64,000 bases of DNA from Microbacterium oxydans. GTDB lineage: Bacteria; Actinomycetota; Actinomycetes; Actinomycetales; Microbacteriaceae. Of this stretch, positions 55,501 to 63,976 are shown one piece after another. The stretch is taken from NCBI RefSeq assembly GCF_000956405.1, contig NZ_JYIV01000025.1, positions 62,001 to 126,000 of the forward strand. Direction: 5' to 3'. The translations under genes were made by a program, and so were the position numbers. The number at the start of each line of letters is the position of its first letter. The first letter of the stretch is position 1. The notes beneath the pieces are model-generated. The model ran no database searches. It had not been told where the DNA came from and saw only the letters and a list, made by a program, of their open reading frames with translations.

Positions 55501-55682
55501 CTCTCCTCGGCTGGGCCGACATCCGGATCTCTGCGGAAGCGGGAGCAGAGGCCGGTGCAGGAGCCGGCGCAGGTGGGCTCGCGGCCACCGGCTCCGAGCT
55601 TCCCCTCGCGGCTGCAGTCCTGGCGCTGCTGCTGCTCGCCGCCGGCGCGGCGACGGTGCGGCGCCGACGGCGCGGGGCCTGA
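52572..55682 (+). CDS. Wall-anchored lamin-tail and phytase-like repeat protein
   Basis: A 1,036-residue surface protein. Signal peptide about 1-28. Four lamin-tail domains begin near 46, 178, 320 and 448 (each with INE followed by WVE). Residues about 580-880 resemble an esterase-like phytase or beta-propeller domain (AVDNGEGRIWKL, TEGITVDGDGFVYVASE). An Ig-like domain follows. The C terminus is LAATG (1003-1007), a hydrophobic helix and a basic tail, the pattern for a class E sortase. AGGAG is 6 bases before the ATG. It may bind or degrade phosphorylated polymers at the surface. Confidence 0.9.
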   Translation: MPRMHRAAAVTAVCALSAAALLAAPAVAIGADPGIRPTEAISAAPSLVLNEIVYDDAATGLADQVEIYNVGTETIDLTGWTIADEKRDSFGTAPDGTSLAPGEFLVLVKDVDFAFGLGKGDEVVLFDPSGAEADSYAYAKTAPLSVWARCPDGTGAWAPATKATPGAANDCAVAPVDGSIVINEVDSQPADWVEFYNPGTEALDISGYEIRDNSDDHRWQFRPGTSISAGGFLVVEEGTIGLSGGVEAAFREPIGIGSADRIRLFDVAGTMIDDTLPWQGHAAIDGDFAAATLARCPDGIGAFVLAHPTPGATNSCVMPDVVINEIESNGDTTDWVEIVNTGGAAVDLSGWTVMDSDPTGHAAETTPLPSGTILQPGGYFVFDQPANFVFGLGNGDTVTIRDANGNTVDEHVYTAHAAGVLARCADGVGDFVDIAVSTKGLRNACGNPVRINEVESDGGSPDDWVELVNPTDAALDVSGLVVKDDDDAHAYAIPDGTIIGAGEYLVIERAQLGFGLGAGDAVRVFDGDLLVDSTSWGDGHAATTWGRCPDMTGSFAVTAASTKGVANVCAGEVAVGTWPGSPEVRVVDSIPTFLEDSSGLDVQETADGAFLWAVDNGEGRIWKLEAHADGSITKVDGWDAGKRVRFQKDAANPGAAGPDTEGITVDGDGFVYVASERDNSAKGVNQNMVLKVDPDASAGDLVAQQEWDLTSLLPAVGANLGMEAVQWVPDSALDGKLFDDRKGAAYDPKDYAGHGGGLFLVAVEDNGHVYAFALGSDGSATLVSEIAPGLAGVMALDYDSVRNSLWAVCDDGCQGRSAEITLNGTAQPGIAHYARPAGMPDINNEGFATAPASLSIDGQRPVWWFADGFASEALRTGTLPSGGGTPGGESPPLPGTELVDGNRGGLTVDPAVATRGQTVTITVDAKAAGTDVAVWMYSDPIRIATGALTEGGTIAARIPTDAPLGAHRIAVFDASGALLGWADIRISAEAGAEAGAGAGAGGLAATGSELPLAAAVLALLLLAAGAATVRRRRRGA

Positions 55683-55689
55683 GTTGTGA

Positions 55690-55718
55690 GCGGGGGTGCG
55701 AACTGCTCGTGCCCCCGC
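55690..55718 (+). terminator. Possible terminator after the wall protein
   Basis: A GCGGGGG / CCCCCGC stem, partly extended by wobble pairs, about 10 bases after the stop. Confidence 0.5.
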
Positions 55719-55810
55719 GCACCCGCCTCATCTTCCTCCAGGGGGTGCGCGCACGACGCCCGACCGACTAGACAGGGTGTGAGCGCGGGGAACCGCAGGA
55801 GAGGACGTCG

Positions 55811-56422
55811 ATGAGCATTGCATTCCTGCTGACCACGCTGGTGATCGTCGCCACACCGGGTACCGGCGCCGTCTACTCCATCGCCGAGGGCATCTCGCGT
55901 GGGCGCAGAGCCGGCATCATCGCCGCATTCGGCTGCACGCTCGGCGTCATCCCCCACATGATCGCGGCGATCACGGGTTTGGCCGCGATCCTGAACGCCT
56001 CCGCCGTGGCATTCGAGACGATCAAGTGGGTCGGCATCGCGTACCTGCTGTTCCTCGCGTGGCAGACCCTGCGGGACAAGTCGCTGATCCAGGCGGATGA
56101 GGACCCTGCCCCGCGGTCGTCGTGGCGCGTGATCGGCACGGCGGTGCTCATCAACGTGCTGAACCCCAAGCTCACGATCTTCTTCTTCGCGTTCCTCCCG
56201 CAGTTCGTGCCGTCGCAGGCGCCGGACGCCGCGTGGCAGATGGCAGGACTCAGCCTCGTGTTCATGGTCCTGACCTTCGTCGTCTTCGCGATCTACGGCA
56301 TCTTCGCCGCCACCATGCGCACTCAGGTGCTGGGTCGTCCGAGGGTCGTGACCTGGCTGCGCCGCTCCTTCGCCGCGACCTACGTGCTCCTGGCTGGACG
56401 CCTTGCAATGGAGAGCCGGTAG
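55811..56422 (+). CDS. LysE/RhtB family amino-acid exporter
   Basis: A 203-residue protein with about five to six helices and the family N terminus ATPGTGAVYSIAEGISRGRRAG. The conserved LINVLNPKLTIFFFAFLPQF segment (116-135) is typical. Exported substrate unknown. GGAGAGGACG precedes the ATG. Confidence 0.92.
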   Translation: MSIAFLLTTLVIVATPGTGAVYSIAEGISRGRRAGIIAAFGCTLGVIPHMIAAITGLAAILNASAVAFETIKWVGIAYLLFLAWQTLRDKSLIQADEDPAPRSSWRVIGTAVLINVLNPKLTIFFFAFLPQFVPSQAPDAAWQMAGLSLVFMVLTFVVFAIYGIFAATMRTQVLGRPRVVTWLRRSFAATYVLLAGRLAMESR

Positions 56423-56510
56423 CGTCACCCGGCGCCCAGCCGCGGTACGCCTCCGGGGCGCCGCTATCCCGTGCCGCGGTGTCGGTGCCGACGCCTAGAC
56501 TCGAAGGGCC

Positions 56511-58982
56511 ATGACCGAAGCTCCTCTCATCGTCCCCTCCACCGCCGGTCCTCGCTCGTCGGGAGCCCCGGGGCAGGACGAACTCCTCGCCGGCCTCAAC
56601 CCGCAGCAGCTCGAGGCCGTCACCTATCGCGGCCCGGCGCTGCTCATCGTCGCGGGCGCCGGATCGGGCAAGACCAGCGTGCTCACCCGGCGCATCGCCT
56701 CGCTGCTGCGCAGTCGCGAGGCGTGGCCGAGCCAGATCCTCGCCATCACCTTCACGAACAAGGCCGCCGGTGAGATGCGCGAGCGCGTCGAGGGACTCAT
56801 CGGCGACGCCGCGCGCGGCATGTGGATCTCGACCTTCCACTCCGCGTGCGTGCGCATCCTGCGCCGTGAGGCCCAGCAGTTCGGGTTCACCAAGAACTTC
56901 ACCATCTACGACTCCGGCGACTCGCGCGCGCTCATCAAGCGACTCGTGAAAGAGCACGAGGCTGACGCGTACGGTCTCACCCCCGCCGCCGTGCAGGGGC
57001 GCATCTCCAAGCTGAAGAACGAGTTGTCCGATGCCGAGGCTTATGCGCGTCAGGCCAACATGTCGGATCCCGCCGAGCGCGTGTTCGTCGAGGTGTTCGC
57101 CGACTATCAGCGGCAACTGCAGAAGGCCAACGCCTTCGACTTCGATGATCTGATCGGCCAGACCGTCTACCTGTTCCGTGCCTTCCCCCAGGTGGCCGAC
57201 ACGTACCGCCGTCGGTTCCGGCACATCCTGGTCGACGAGTACCAGGACACCAACCACGCCCAGTACGCGCTCATCCATGAGCTCACGCGGCCGGTGTCGG
57301 GCGCGGGCGCGGCATCCGAGCCATATGCCTCGAACGGCATGATGATCTTCGAGCCCGACCCCGAGCCGGCGCCGGGGGCAGGCGAGGCCGGCGCGTCGCT
57401 CACGGTCGTCGGTGACTCGGACCAGTCGATCTACGCCTTCCGTGGTGCCGACATCCGCAACATCAGCGAGTTCGAGCGCGACTTCCCCGGGGCGAAGGTC
57501 GTGCTGCTGGAGCAGAACTACCGCTCCACCCAGAACATCCTGTCCGCCGCGAACGCCGTGATCGGCAACAACTTCGACCGCAAGGACAAGAAGCTCTGGA
57601 GCGACAAGGGCGATGGCGACGCCATCATCGGCTTCACCGGGTACTCCCAACACGACGAGGCGCAGTTCGTGGCCGACGAGGTCGAGGCGCTCCACCGCAA
57701 GGGGATGCCGTACTCGGAGATGGCCGTCTTCTATCGCACGAACTCGCAGTCCCGCGCGCTGGAGGAGATCTTCATCCGCTCCGCTGTGCCGTACAAGATC
57801 ATGGGCGGCACGAAGTTCTACGAGCGCGCCGAGATCAAGGACGCGCTCGCCTATCTCGTCGCTGTCGCCAACCCCGCCGATGAGATGGCCGTCCGCCGCA
57901 TCCTCAACAAGCCTCGACGCGGCATCGGCGACGTCACGGAGACGGCGATCGCGCGCTTCGCGGAAGAGCACGGGATCTCGTTCCGCGACGCTCTGTCGCT
58001 TCCGGGCCAGCTCGGGGTCGGCCCGAAGATCCAGGCCGCGATCGCGCAGCTCGACGCGGTGCTCGCCGAGGCGACGGCGATCATGCTGCCGGCGACGGGC
58101 GAAGTGCCGCCTCCCACCTCGGTGGCCGACGGGCTGAGCCTGCTGCTGTCGAAGAGCGGTTACCTCGACGCGCTGCGAGCCAGCCGCGACCCGCAGGACG
58201 AGGCTCGTGTCGAGAACCTCGACGAATTCGTCGCCGTCACGCGCGACTTCGCCAGGAACAACCCTGAGGGCACCATCACCGACTTCCTCACCGAGGTCGC
58301 GCTGGTGTCGGACGCCGACGATCTCGACGACGAATCCGGTTCCGTGTCGCTCATGACGATGCACACGGCCAAGGGCCTGGAGTACGACGCGGTGTTCGTC
58401 ACCGGCGTGGAGGAAGACCTCATCCCGCACCGCATCTCGGCGGGAGAGCCGGGTGGGCCGCAGGAGGAGCGTCGACTGTTCTACGTGGGGATCACCCGCG
58501 CCCGCAAGCGCCTGCACCTGTCCTTGGCGATGACCCGCGCACAGTTCGGTGAGGTCACGGTCGCGATGCCCAGCCGCTTCCTGCAGGAGATCCCCGCCAA
58601 CCTGATCGACTGGCGGCAGTCCCCGGGCGATGTCAATTCGCGTGGCGGGATGCAGTCGCGTGCGCTGAACTCGCGCCGTCAGGGCGGTTTCGGCAGCTCG
58701 GGCTCCGGGGACCGCTTCGCGGTGAAGTCTTTGCCGGGGCGAGACTCCTTGAAGCCGCTGTCGACGGCCATGGACAAGTTCCCCAACCGGGTCACGGCCA
58801 AGATGCGCGACAACGGCGATCTCGAGCTCGCCGCCGGCGACCGCATCCGTCACGTCGACTTCGGCGAGGGGCGAGTGGACGCGGTGACCGGCGAGGGTGC
58901 GAAGCGCATCGCGCACGTGCGCTTCGACTCGGCGGGACAGAAGAAGCTCCTCATCAAGGTCGCGCCGATCGAGAAGATCTGA
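56511..58982 (+). CDS. pcrA: ATP-dependent DNA helicase PcrA/UvrD
   Basis: An 823-residue superfamily 1A helicase: Walker A AGAGSGKTSVLTRR (about 50), FTNKAAGEM, DEYQDTN (about 240), QNYRST, and VSLMTMHTAKGLEYDAVFV, with RRLFYVGITRARKRLHLS late. The C-terminal tail ends with the Tudor-like RVRHVDFGEGRV motif that contacts RNA polymerase in PcrA. Walker B region is interrupted by a 40-residue insert rich in Pro and Ala (near 265-300), outside the motifs. TAGACT (56496-56501) is nine bases before the ATG. Confidence 0.95.
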   Translation: MTEAPLIVPSTAGPRSSGAPGQDELLAGLNPQQLEAVTYRGPALLIVAGAGSGKTSVLTRRIASLLRSREAWPSQILAITFTNKAAGEMRERVEGLIGDAARGMWISTFHSACVRILRREAQQFGFTKNFTIYDSGDSRALIKRLVKEHEADAYGLTPAAVQGRISKLKNELSDAEAYARQANMSDPAERVFVEVFADYQRQLQKANAFDFDDLIGQTVYLFRAFPQVADTYRRRFRHILVDEYQDTNHAQYALIHELTRPVSGAGAASEPYASNGMMIFEPDPEPAPGAGEAGASLTVVGDSDQSIYAFRGADIRNISEFERDFPGAKVVLLEQNYRSTQNILSAANAVIGNNFDRKDKKLWSDKGDGDAIIGFTGYSQHDEAQFVADEVEALHRKGMPYSEMAVFYRTNSQSRALEEIFIRSAVPYKIMGGTKFYERAEIKDALAYLVAVANPADEMAVRRILNKPRRGIGDVTETAIARFAEEHGISFRDALSLPGQLGVGPKIQAAIAQLDAVLAEATAIMLPATGEVPPPTSVADGLSLLLSKSGYLDALRASRDPQDEARVENLDEFVAVTRDFARNNPEGTITDFLTEVALVSDADDLDDESGSVSLMTMHTAKGLEYDAVFVTGVEEDLIPHRISAGEPGGPQEERRLFYVGITRARKRLHLSLAMTRAQFGEVTVAMPSRFLQEIPANLIDWRQSPGDVNSRGGMQSRALNSRRQGGFGSSGSGDRFAVKSLPGRDSLKPLSTAMDKFPNRVTAKMRDNGDLELAAGDRIRHVDFGEGRVDAVTGEGAKRIAHVRFDSAGQKKLLIKVAPIEKI

Positions 58983-59042
58983 CCCACTTCGGTTCCCGGC
59001 GTCGGCGGAGCGTCGGGAGGTTTGACGGTTAGGCTGGCTCAT

Positions 59043-60218
59043 ATGGCCCTCTTCTCCCGCCGCAAGAAGTCCGGTGACGATGTCGTCACCCCCACCACGC
59101 AGCCAGACACCGCCGATGCTGTCGAGACCGGCGCCGCGCTGTCCGACAGCACGGCATCCGAGAGCACGGCGTCCGAAGGCACCGTCGAGGAGCAGCCAGC
59201 GGCGCCGTCGATCGGGATCTCGGTGCAGGCGTTCCGCGGCGTCGGCGCGGAAGCCGGTCCTGAGGTCGAACTGCCGTCCTCCGACGCGCCGTCGAGCACG
59301 CCGACGCCGCCCGCACCCTCTGCCGCGCCGCAGAACCCGCCGCGTCCCGCTGCGCGGGCCGAGGCGTCCCCGGAGCGGCGTCTGCCCCTCGCCTCCGCGC
59401 TGCCTCCGGAGCAGACGGAGACGGTCGCCGGCATGAAGGACAACGTCCTGCTGCGTGAAGCCCTCACCGAGATCGAGGCGGGCGCGACCAACGACCAGTT
59501 GCTCGGCGTCATGCGTCAGGCGCTCCAGGGCCACCTGTACATCCGCGTGAACGGCGATGCGCGTGCGCAGATCAGCGAGGGCAAGGCGCTCTCGGTCGCA
59601 GTCGTCCGCGACAGCGAGGACCGCCAGTACATGCTGGCCTTCAGCTCGGCCGCCGCCGTGCGCGATTCCGTGCAGCTCGAAGCCGACCCCTCGTCGACGT
59701 CGGCGGTCGCTCAGCCCGTCACCTCGGTGCTGCAGCAGGTGGTATCCGGTGACTTCGCCGGTCTGATCGTCGACAACGCCTCGGCTCCGCACCGGGTGGT
59801 CTTCCCGACCGAGCTCCTGCAGAAGACGCTCGAGCAAGCCGACGTCGACATGACCGTGAAGAGCATCCTCGCTGCCCCCCGCCAGCAGGATTCCGCTGTC
59901 AAGGTCGGCGAGGCACTCGCGACCACGCGTATGTGGGTCGCGGTCAACGACGGCTCCGGCGGGGGGCCTGTGGGCATCGCCGAGGCGCAGACGACGGATG
60001 GACGTCGCTTCCTGCAGCTGTTCTCGCACCCGCTCGAGGTCATCGCGCTCGGCCGAGGTGACCGTCCGCTCCCGTTCGCACCCGAGCAGCTCGCGAAGGT
60101 GCTCACCGGTCATGCCGACATCGCCGGTGTGATCGTCGACTCGGCGGGCCCGTCGATCGTCGTCGAGCGGGATGCGCTCACGCCGGTCCTGGTGCTGGCC
60201 GTCGACCTGGGCGACTGA
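59043..60218 (+). CDS. SseB family protein
   Basis: A 391-residue protein. The first 130 residues are low-complexity (Thr, Ser, Ala, Pro). After that come two SseB-like domains (about 140-270 and 275-385) of alpha/beta character, the second with RFLQLFSHPLEVIALG. No signal peptide. The ATG at 59043 lies 7 bases after TAGGCT (59030-59035), arguing against the TTG at 59022. Role unknown in this lineage. Confidence 0.85.
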   Translation: MALFSRRKKSGDDVVTPTTQPDTADAVETGAALSDSTASESTASEGTVEEQPAAPSIGISVQAFRGVGAEAGPEVELPSSDAPSSTPTPPAPSAAPQNPPRPAARAEASPERRLPLASALPPEQTETVAGMKDNVLLREALTEIEAGATNDQLLGVMRQALQGHLYIRVNGDARAQISEGKALSVAVVRDSEDRQYMLAFSSAAAVRDSVQLEADPSSTSAVAQPVTSVLQQVVSGDFAGLIVDNASAPHRVVFPTELLQKTLEQADVDMTVKSILAAPRQQDSAVKVGEALATTRMWVAVNDGSGGGPVGIAEAQTTDGRRFLQLFSHPLEVIALGRGDRPLPFAPEQLAKVLTGHADIAGVIVDSAGPSIVVERDALTPVLVLAVDLGD

Positions 60219-60321
60219 CGGGCGCATCGAACCCGGCTTCTCGAAGCCGGCTGAGTCGAGCCCGGTGCGCTGCCGCGTGGGCGGGGTTCCGTCTGTGCTG
60301 ACCGCGCTCTAGGGTCGGAGC

Positions 60322-61395
60322 ATGGCCTCAGAACGCGTGACCCTGATCGTCGCCGACCTCGACGGAGAACGCGAGGTCGCGCTCTCCAGCCCGAACCGCG
60401 TGGTGTGGCCCGACCTGGGCATCACCAAGGCGGAACTCGCGGAGTATGCGCAGCTGGTCGCCGGTCCCTTCCTGGCGGCCAACGGCAACCGCCCGGTGTC
60501 GCTGGAGCGGTTCCGTGACGGCGTCGGCCCGTCCGGAGGGGCCAGGGCGGACGGCTTCTTCTCCAAGAACCCGCCCAAGGGAACGCCGGATTTCGTCGAC
60601 GCCGTCACGGTGACCTACAACAGCGGACGCCGGCACCCGCAGATCGTCCTGAACCGTGCCAGCGCGATCGTCTGGGCAGTGCAGATGAACACGATCGTGT
60701 TCCATCCGTGGGCATCGCTCGCCACCGACCCCGACAACCCCGTCGAACTGCGCATCGACCTCGATCCGCAGCCGGGCACCGACTTCGCCGACGCCGTGAC
60801 GGCCGCCCACACCCTGCGCGACGTGCTGCGCGAGGCGGGTCTGGAAGCCTTCGCCAAGACCAGCGGCAACCGCGGCCTGCACGTGTTCGCGCCGATCGAG
60901 CCGACCCACGAGTTCCTGGATGTACGTCACGCCGTCATCGCCGCCGGACGCGAGCTCGAGCGGCGGATGCCCGAGCAGGTCACGACGAACTGGTGGAAGG
61001 AGGAGCGGGGAGAGCGCATCTTCGTCGACTTCAACCAGGCCAACCGGGACCGGACGATGGCGGGCGCCTACAGCCCGCGTGCGCTGCCGGGAGCGACGGT
61101 CTCGACGCCGGTCGCGTGGGAGGAGCTCGATGGCCTCGACCCGACGGTGTTCACTGTCCGCAGCGTTCCGACGCGTCTGGACGAGGTCGGCGATCCGTGG
61201 GCGTCGATGCAGGAGACTCCCGGACGGATCGACACGTTGCTGGAGTGGTGGGAGCGCGACAAGGAGAACGGGCTCGGTGAGCTGCCCTTCCCGCCGGAGT
61301 TCCCGAAGATGCCCGGCGAGCCGCCGCGGGTGCAGCCGAGCAAGAAGGTCGCGGCCAACTGGGAAGACGACGGTACTCCAGCCGAGAAGGGCTGA
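60322..61395 (+). CDS. LigD-type DNA primase/polymerase domain protein
   Basis: A 357-residue stand-alone archaeo-eukaryotic primase fold, the same as the polymerase domain of NHEJ LigD. Motifs: catalytic Asp pair in RIDLDPQPG, HVFAPIEPTHEFLDVRHAV, and WWKEERGERIFVDFNQANRDRTMA. It fills gaps and adds bases at broken ends, normally with Ku. TAGGGT (60310-60315) and six bases precede the ATG. The ligase gene lies opposite, and convergent. Confidence 0.92.
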   Translation: MASERVTLIVADLDGEREVALSSPNRVVWPDLGITKAELAEYAQLVAGPFLAANGNRPVSLERFRDGVGPSGGARADGFFSKNPPKGTPDFVDAVTVTYNSGRRHPQIVLNRASAIVWAVQMNTIVFHPWASLATDPDNPVELRIDLDPQPGTDFADAVTAAHTLRDVLREAGLEAFAKTSGNRGLHVFAPIEPTHEFLDVRHAVIAAGRELERRMPEQVTTNWWKEERGERIFVDFNQANRDRTMAGAYSPRALPGATVSTPVAWEELDGLDPTVFTVRSVPTRLDEVGDPWASMQETPGRIDTLLEWWERDKENGLGELPFPPEFPKMPGEPPRVQPSKKVAANWEDDGTPAEKG

Positions 61396-61404
61396 CCCCC
61401 GCCG

Positions 61405-61449
61405 TCAGCTCAGTGCATCTCAGCTCAGTACATCTCAGCTCAGCACGTC
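61405..61449. repeat. 15-base tandem triplication at the ligase stop codon
   Basis: TCAGCTCAGTGCATC, TCAGCTCAGTACATC and TCAGCTCAGCACGTC (61405-61419, 61420-61434, 61435-61449). The third unit, read on the minus strand, encodes the ligase C terminus DVLS and its stop. The other two copies are downstream of the gene. No gene lies between 61396 and 61434 except this repeat. Confidence 0.93.
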
Positions 61450-62478
61450 GGCGAGGTCGTAGCCCGCGACGGTGTCCAGCTGATCGTAGGTGCACGAGCG
61501 GGCGTCGCGATCGGGCCGCCAGCGCTCGAACTGCACCGTGTGACGGAAGCGAGCGCCTTCGAGCTGGTCATATCGCACCTCGAGCACGCGCTCCGGACGC
61601 AGCCGTACGAACGAGACATCCTTCGATCCGCTGAAGCGCGATCGCTCGCCCTCCGCTGTCACGGCTTCGCCCGACTCGTCGCGCTCGACCAACGGGGCGA
61701 GCTCCTCGACGAGTTCCTGCCGACGGGCATCGCTCCACGCCGCCACACCTCCGACCTGGCGAAGAGTGCCGTCGTCGTCGTACAGCCCGACCAGAAGGGA
61801 GCCCACCCCCGAGCCGGACTTGTGGATGCGGTAGCCGAGCGCGACCACGTCGGCTGTGCGGGCGTGCTTGATCTTGAAGAGGGTGCGCTTGCCGGGCGCG
61901 TAAGGCTGGTCGAGCGGCTTCGCCACGACGCCGTCGAGCCCGGCACCCTCGAACTCGGCCAGCCAACGCACCGCGGCCCCGCGATCGCGGGTCGTGCGGG
62001 TGAGATGCAGCGGGTGCTCCACCGTCTCCATGAGGGTCTCGAGGCGCGCCCTTCTCGTCTCGAACGACTGGGCGAGCAGGTCGTCCTCCCCGGCGGCGAG
62101 CAGGTCGAAGGCGATGAACATCGCGGGTGTCTCCGCGGCGAGCTTCGCGACGCGCGAGGCAGCGGGGTGGATGCGCTGGCTGAGCGCCTCCCAGTCCAGT
62201 CGCTGCGATCCGTGCGGACCCGTGGCCACGACGATCTCGCCGTCGAGCAGGCACGGTTCCGGCAGCAGCTGGGGGATCGCATCGACCAGTTCCGGGAAGT
62301 AGCGGGTCAGGGGCTTCGCGCCTCGTGACCCGATCTCCACCGTGTCGCCGTCCCACGCGATGAGCCCGCGGAAGCCGTCCCACTTCGGTTCGTACAGGAG
62401 TCCGCCGGAGGACTTCGCCGGGTCGGGGACGGCCGGCACCGCTTTGGCGAGCATCGGCGCGGGGATCTCGTAGCGCAT
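61435..62478 (-). CDS. ATP-dependent DNA ligase (LigC/LigD ligase domain)
   Basis: A 347-residue ligase: catalytic Lys32 in YEPKWDGFRG, conserved LLDGEIVV, FIAFDLLA, GLDGVVAKPLDQPY and KIKHARTADVV in the adenylation domain, then an OB domain (RPERVLEVRYDQLEGARFRH). It seals nicks using ATP. The ATG at 62478 is preceded by CAGGAT and six bases; the longer N-terminal extension has no ribosome site. Opposite to the LigD-type polymerase. Confidence 0.93.
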   Translation of the reverse strand: MRYEIPAPMLAKAVPAVPDPAKSSGGLLYEPKWDGFRGLIAWDGDTVEIGSRGAKPLTRYFPELVDAIPQLLPEPCLLDGEIVVATGPHGSQRLDWEALSQRIHPAASRVAKLAAETPAMFIAFDLLAAGEDDLLAQSFETRRARLETLMETVEHPLHLTRTTRDRGAAVRWLAEFEGAGLDGVVAKPLDQPYAPGKRTLFKIKHARTADVVALGYRIHKSGSGVGSLLVGLYDDDGTLRQVGGVAAWSDARRQELVEELAPLVERDESGEAVTAEGERSRFSGSKDVSFVRLRPERVLEVRYDQLEGARFRHTVQFERWRPDRDARSCTYDQLDTVAGYDLADVLS

Positions 62479-62524
62479 GGTCCCATCCTGGCCGCGAGCG
62501 ATCTGCGACGGAAGAGGAGTTCGC

Positions 62525-63976
62525 TCAGCCGAACAGGTCGGACAGCTCCGCAGGTTCTCCTGCATCCCGCAGCGCCGTGCGTGCAGCGTGCCAGCCGGCC
62601 ATCCCGTTCACGGACGGACCGGGGGGCGTCGAGGCGGAGGCCAGATACACGCCGCGCATCGGCGTGCGCCACGGCGCGGGGGAGAGCACCGGGCGCCGTA
62701 GCGCCTGGCGGATGTCGAACACGCCGCCGGAGATGTCGCCGCCGATCTCGGTCGGGTTGATCGCCTCGCGCGATGATGCCGGTACCGCGTGGTGTGCCAG
62801 GATCAGGTCGCGGAACCCGGGGGCATAGCGCTCGACCTGCGCGGTGATGAGCTCTGTGGGGTCGAGGTCGGAGCCCGGGGGGACGTGGATGTACGCCCAG
62901 AAGACGGCTTTGCCGACGGGCGCGCGGGAGTCGTCGAGGACCGAGGGCTGCACGGCGAGCACGTAGGGACGCTCGCTCACGCGCCCTGCGGCGACGGCGT
63001 TCTCGCTCGCCCAGACCTCGGCGCGCGTGCCCCCCAGGTGCACGGTCGGGGCGCTGGCGACGTCGGGGTTCGTCCACGGGATCGGTCCGTCGAGGGCGAA
63101 GTCGACCTTCGCGGCACCCGGACCGTAGCGGTAGGAGCGGATGGCCCGTGCGTAGCCTGCCGGCACGTCGGGATGCGTGAGCGCGAGTCGCGGCGACGTG
63201 TTCAGAAGCAGCAGGTCTCCGCGACTCGGATCGCCCCAGTCCAGCGTCCCGAGGTCCGAGATCTGTGTGCTCGCCTCGACGGTGCCCCCGTGCTGCTCGA
63301 GGTCGGCGACCATGGCGTCGGCGATGCGCTGCGCACCGCCGCGTGGATACGGCCAGCCCCCGGCGTGCCCGAGCGCGGCCAGCAGCAGCCCCGCGGCAGC
63401 GCCCGCCAGTGTGGGTTGCGGGGAGTTCGCATGCGCCACCACTCCGGACATCAGAGCGGCGGCTTCCTCGGTGCGGAACGCCCTTGCAGCCAGGGGTGTG
63501 CCCTGATCCAGCATCCGCAGGGCGTAGCGCACGGCGGTCACCGGATCGCGCGGAATACGCAGCAGCTGATTGCCGGTGAAGTCGACGACCCCCTCGATGT
63601 GCCTGCTCAAGGGGCGCAGTCGGGACAGCCAGGCCTCGCCGTCGGTGCCGAGCTCCGCCGCCGTGCGATCGATGTCGCGCCATGCCACCGCCGCACGCCC
63701 GTCGTCGAGGGGGTGGGCGTAGGAGGCCTCCGGCCGGATCCACTCGATCCGGCGATCGAGGCCGAACGCCTGGAAGAACGGGGAGGAGGCGGCCGCGGGG
63801 TGCACCGCGGAGCACACGTCGTGCTGGAAGCCGGGAAGCGTGGCTTCGCGGGTGCGGACCCCGCCACCGATCGTGTCCGCGCCTTCGAGGACGCGCACCG
63901 TGTAGCCGGCACGAGCGAGCGTCACCGCCGCTGCGAGGCCGTTCGGACCGGATCCGATGATCGTCGCCTGAGCCAT
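62525..63976 (-). CDS. NAD(P)/FAD-dependent oxidoreductase, phytoene-desaturase-like
   Basis: A 483-residue flavoprotein with N-terminal FAD motif IIGSGPNGLAAAVTLA (5-20) and C-terminal GVYLASASTPPGPSVNGMAGW. It belongs to the CrtI-like superfamily, but the substrate is unclear; no other carotenoid gene is seen here. Near the right edge, with CAAACT six bases before the ATG. Confidence 0.88.
   Translation of the reverse strand: MAQATIIGSGPNGLAAAVTLARAGYTVRVLEGADTIGGGVRTREATLPGFQHDVCSAVHPAAASSPFFQAFGLDRRIEWIRPEASYAHPLDDGRAAVAWRDIDRTAAELGTDGEAWLSRLRPLSRHIEGVVDFTGNQLLRIPRDPVTAVRYALRMLDQGTPLAARAFRTEEAAALMSGVVAHANSPQPTLAGAAAGLLLAALGHAGGWPYPRGGAQRIADAMVADLEQHGGTVEASTQISDLGTLDWGDPSRGDLLLLNTSPRLALTHPDVPAGYARAIRSYRYGPGAAKVDFALDGPIPWTNPDVASAPTVHLGGTRAEVWASENAVAAGRVSERPYVLAVQPSVLDDSRAPVGKAVFWAYIHVPPGSDLDPTELITAQVERYAPGFRDLILAHHAVPASSREAINPTEIGGDISGGVFDIRQALRRPVLSPAPWRTPMRGVYLASASTPPGPSVNGMAGWHAARTALRDAGEPAELSDLFG

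Noticed and set aside
56262..60227. A 1,321-codon open frame antisense to pcrA and the SseB gene
   Set aside because: Long stop-free antisense frames are normal in GC-rich coding DNA. The opposite strand holds conserved helicase motifs, and the translation is Arg/Gly/His/Asp-rich with no family features.
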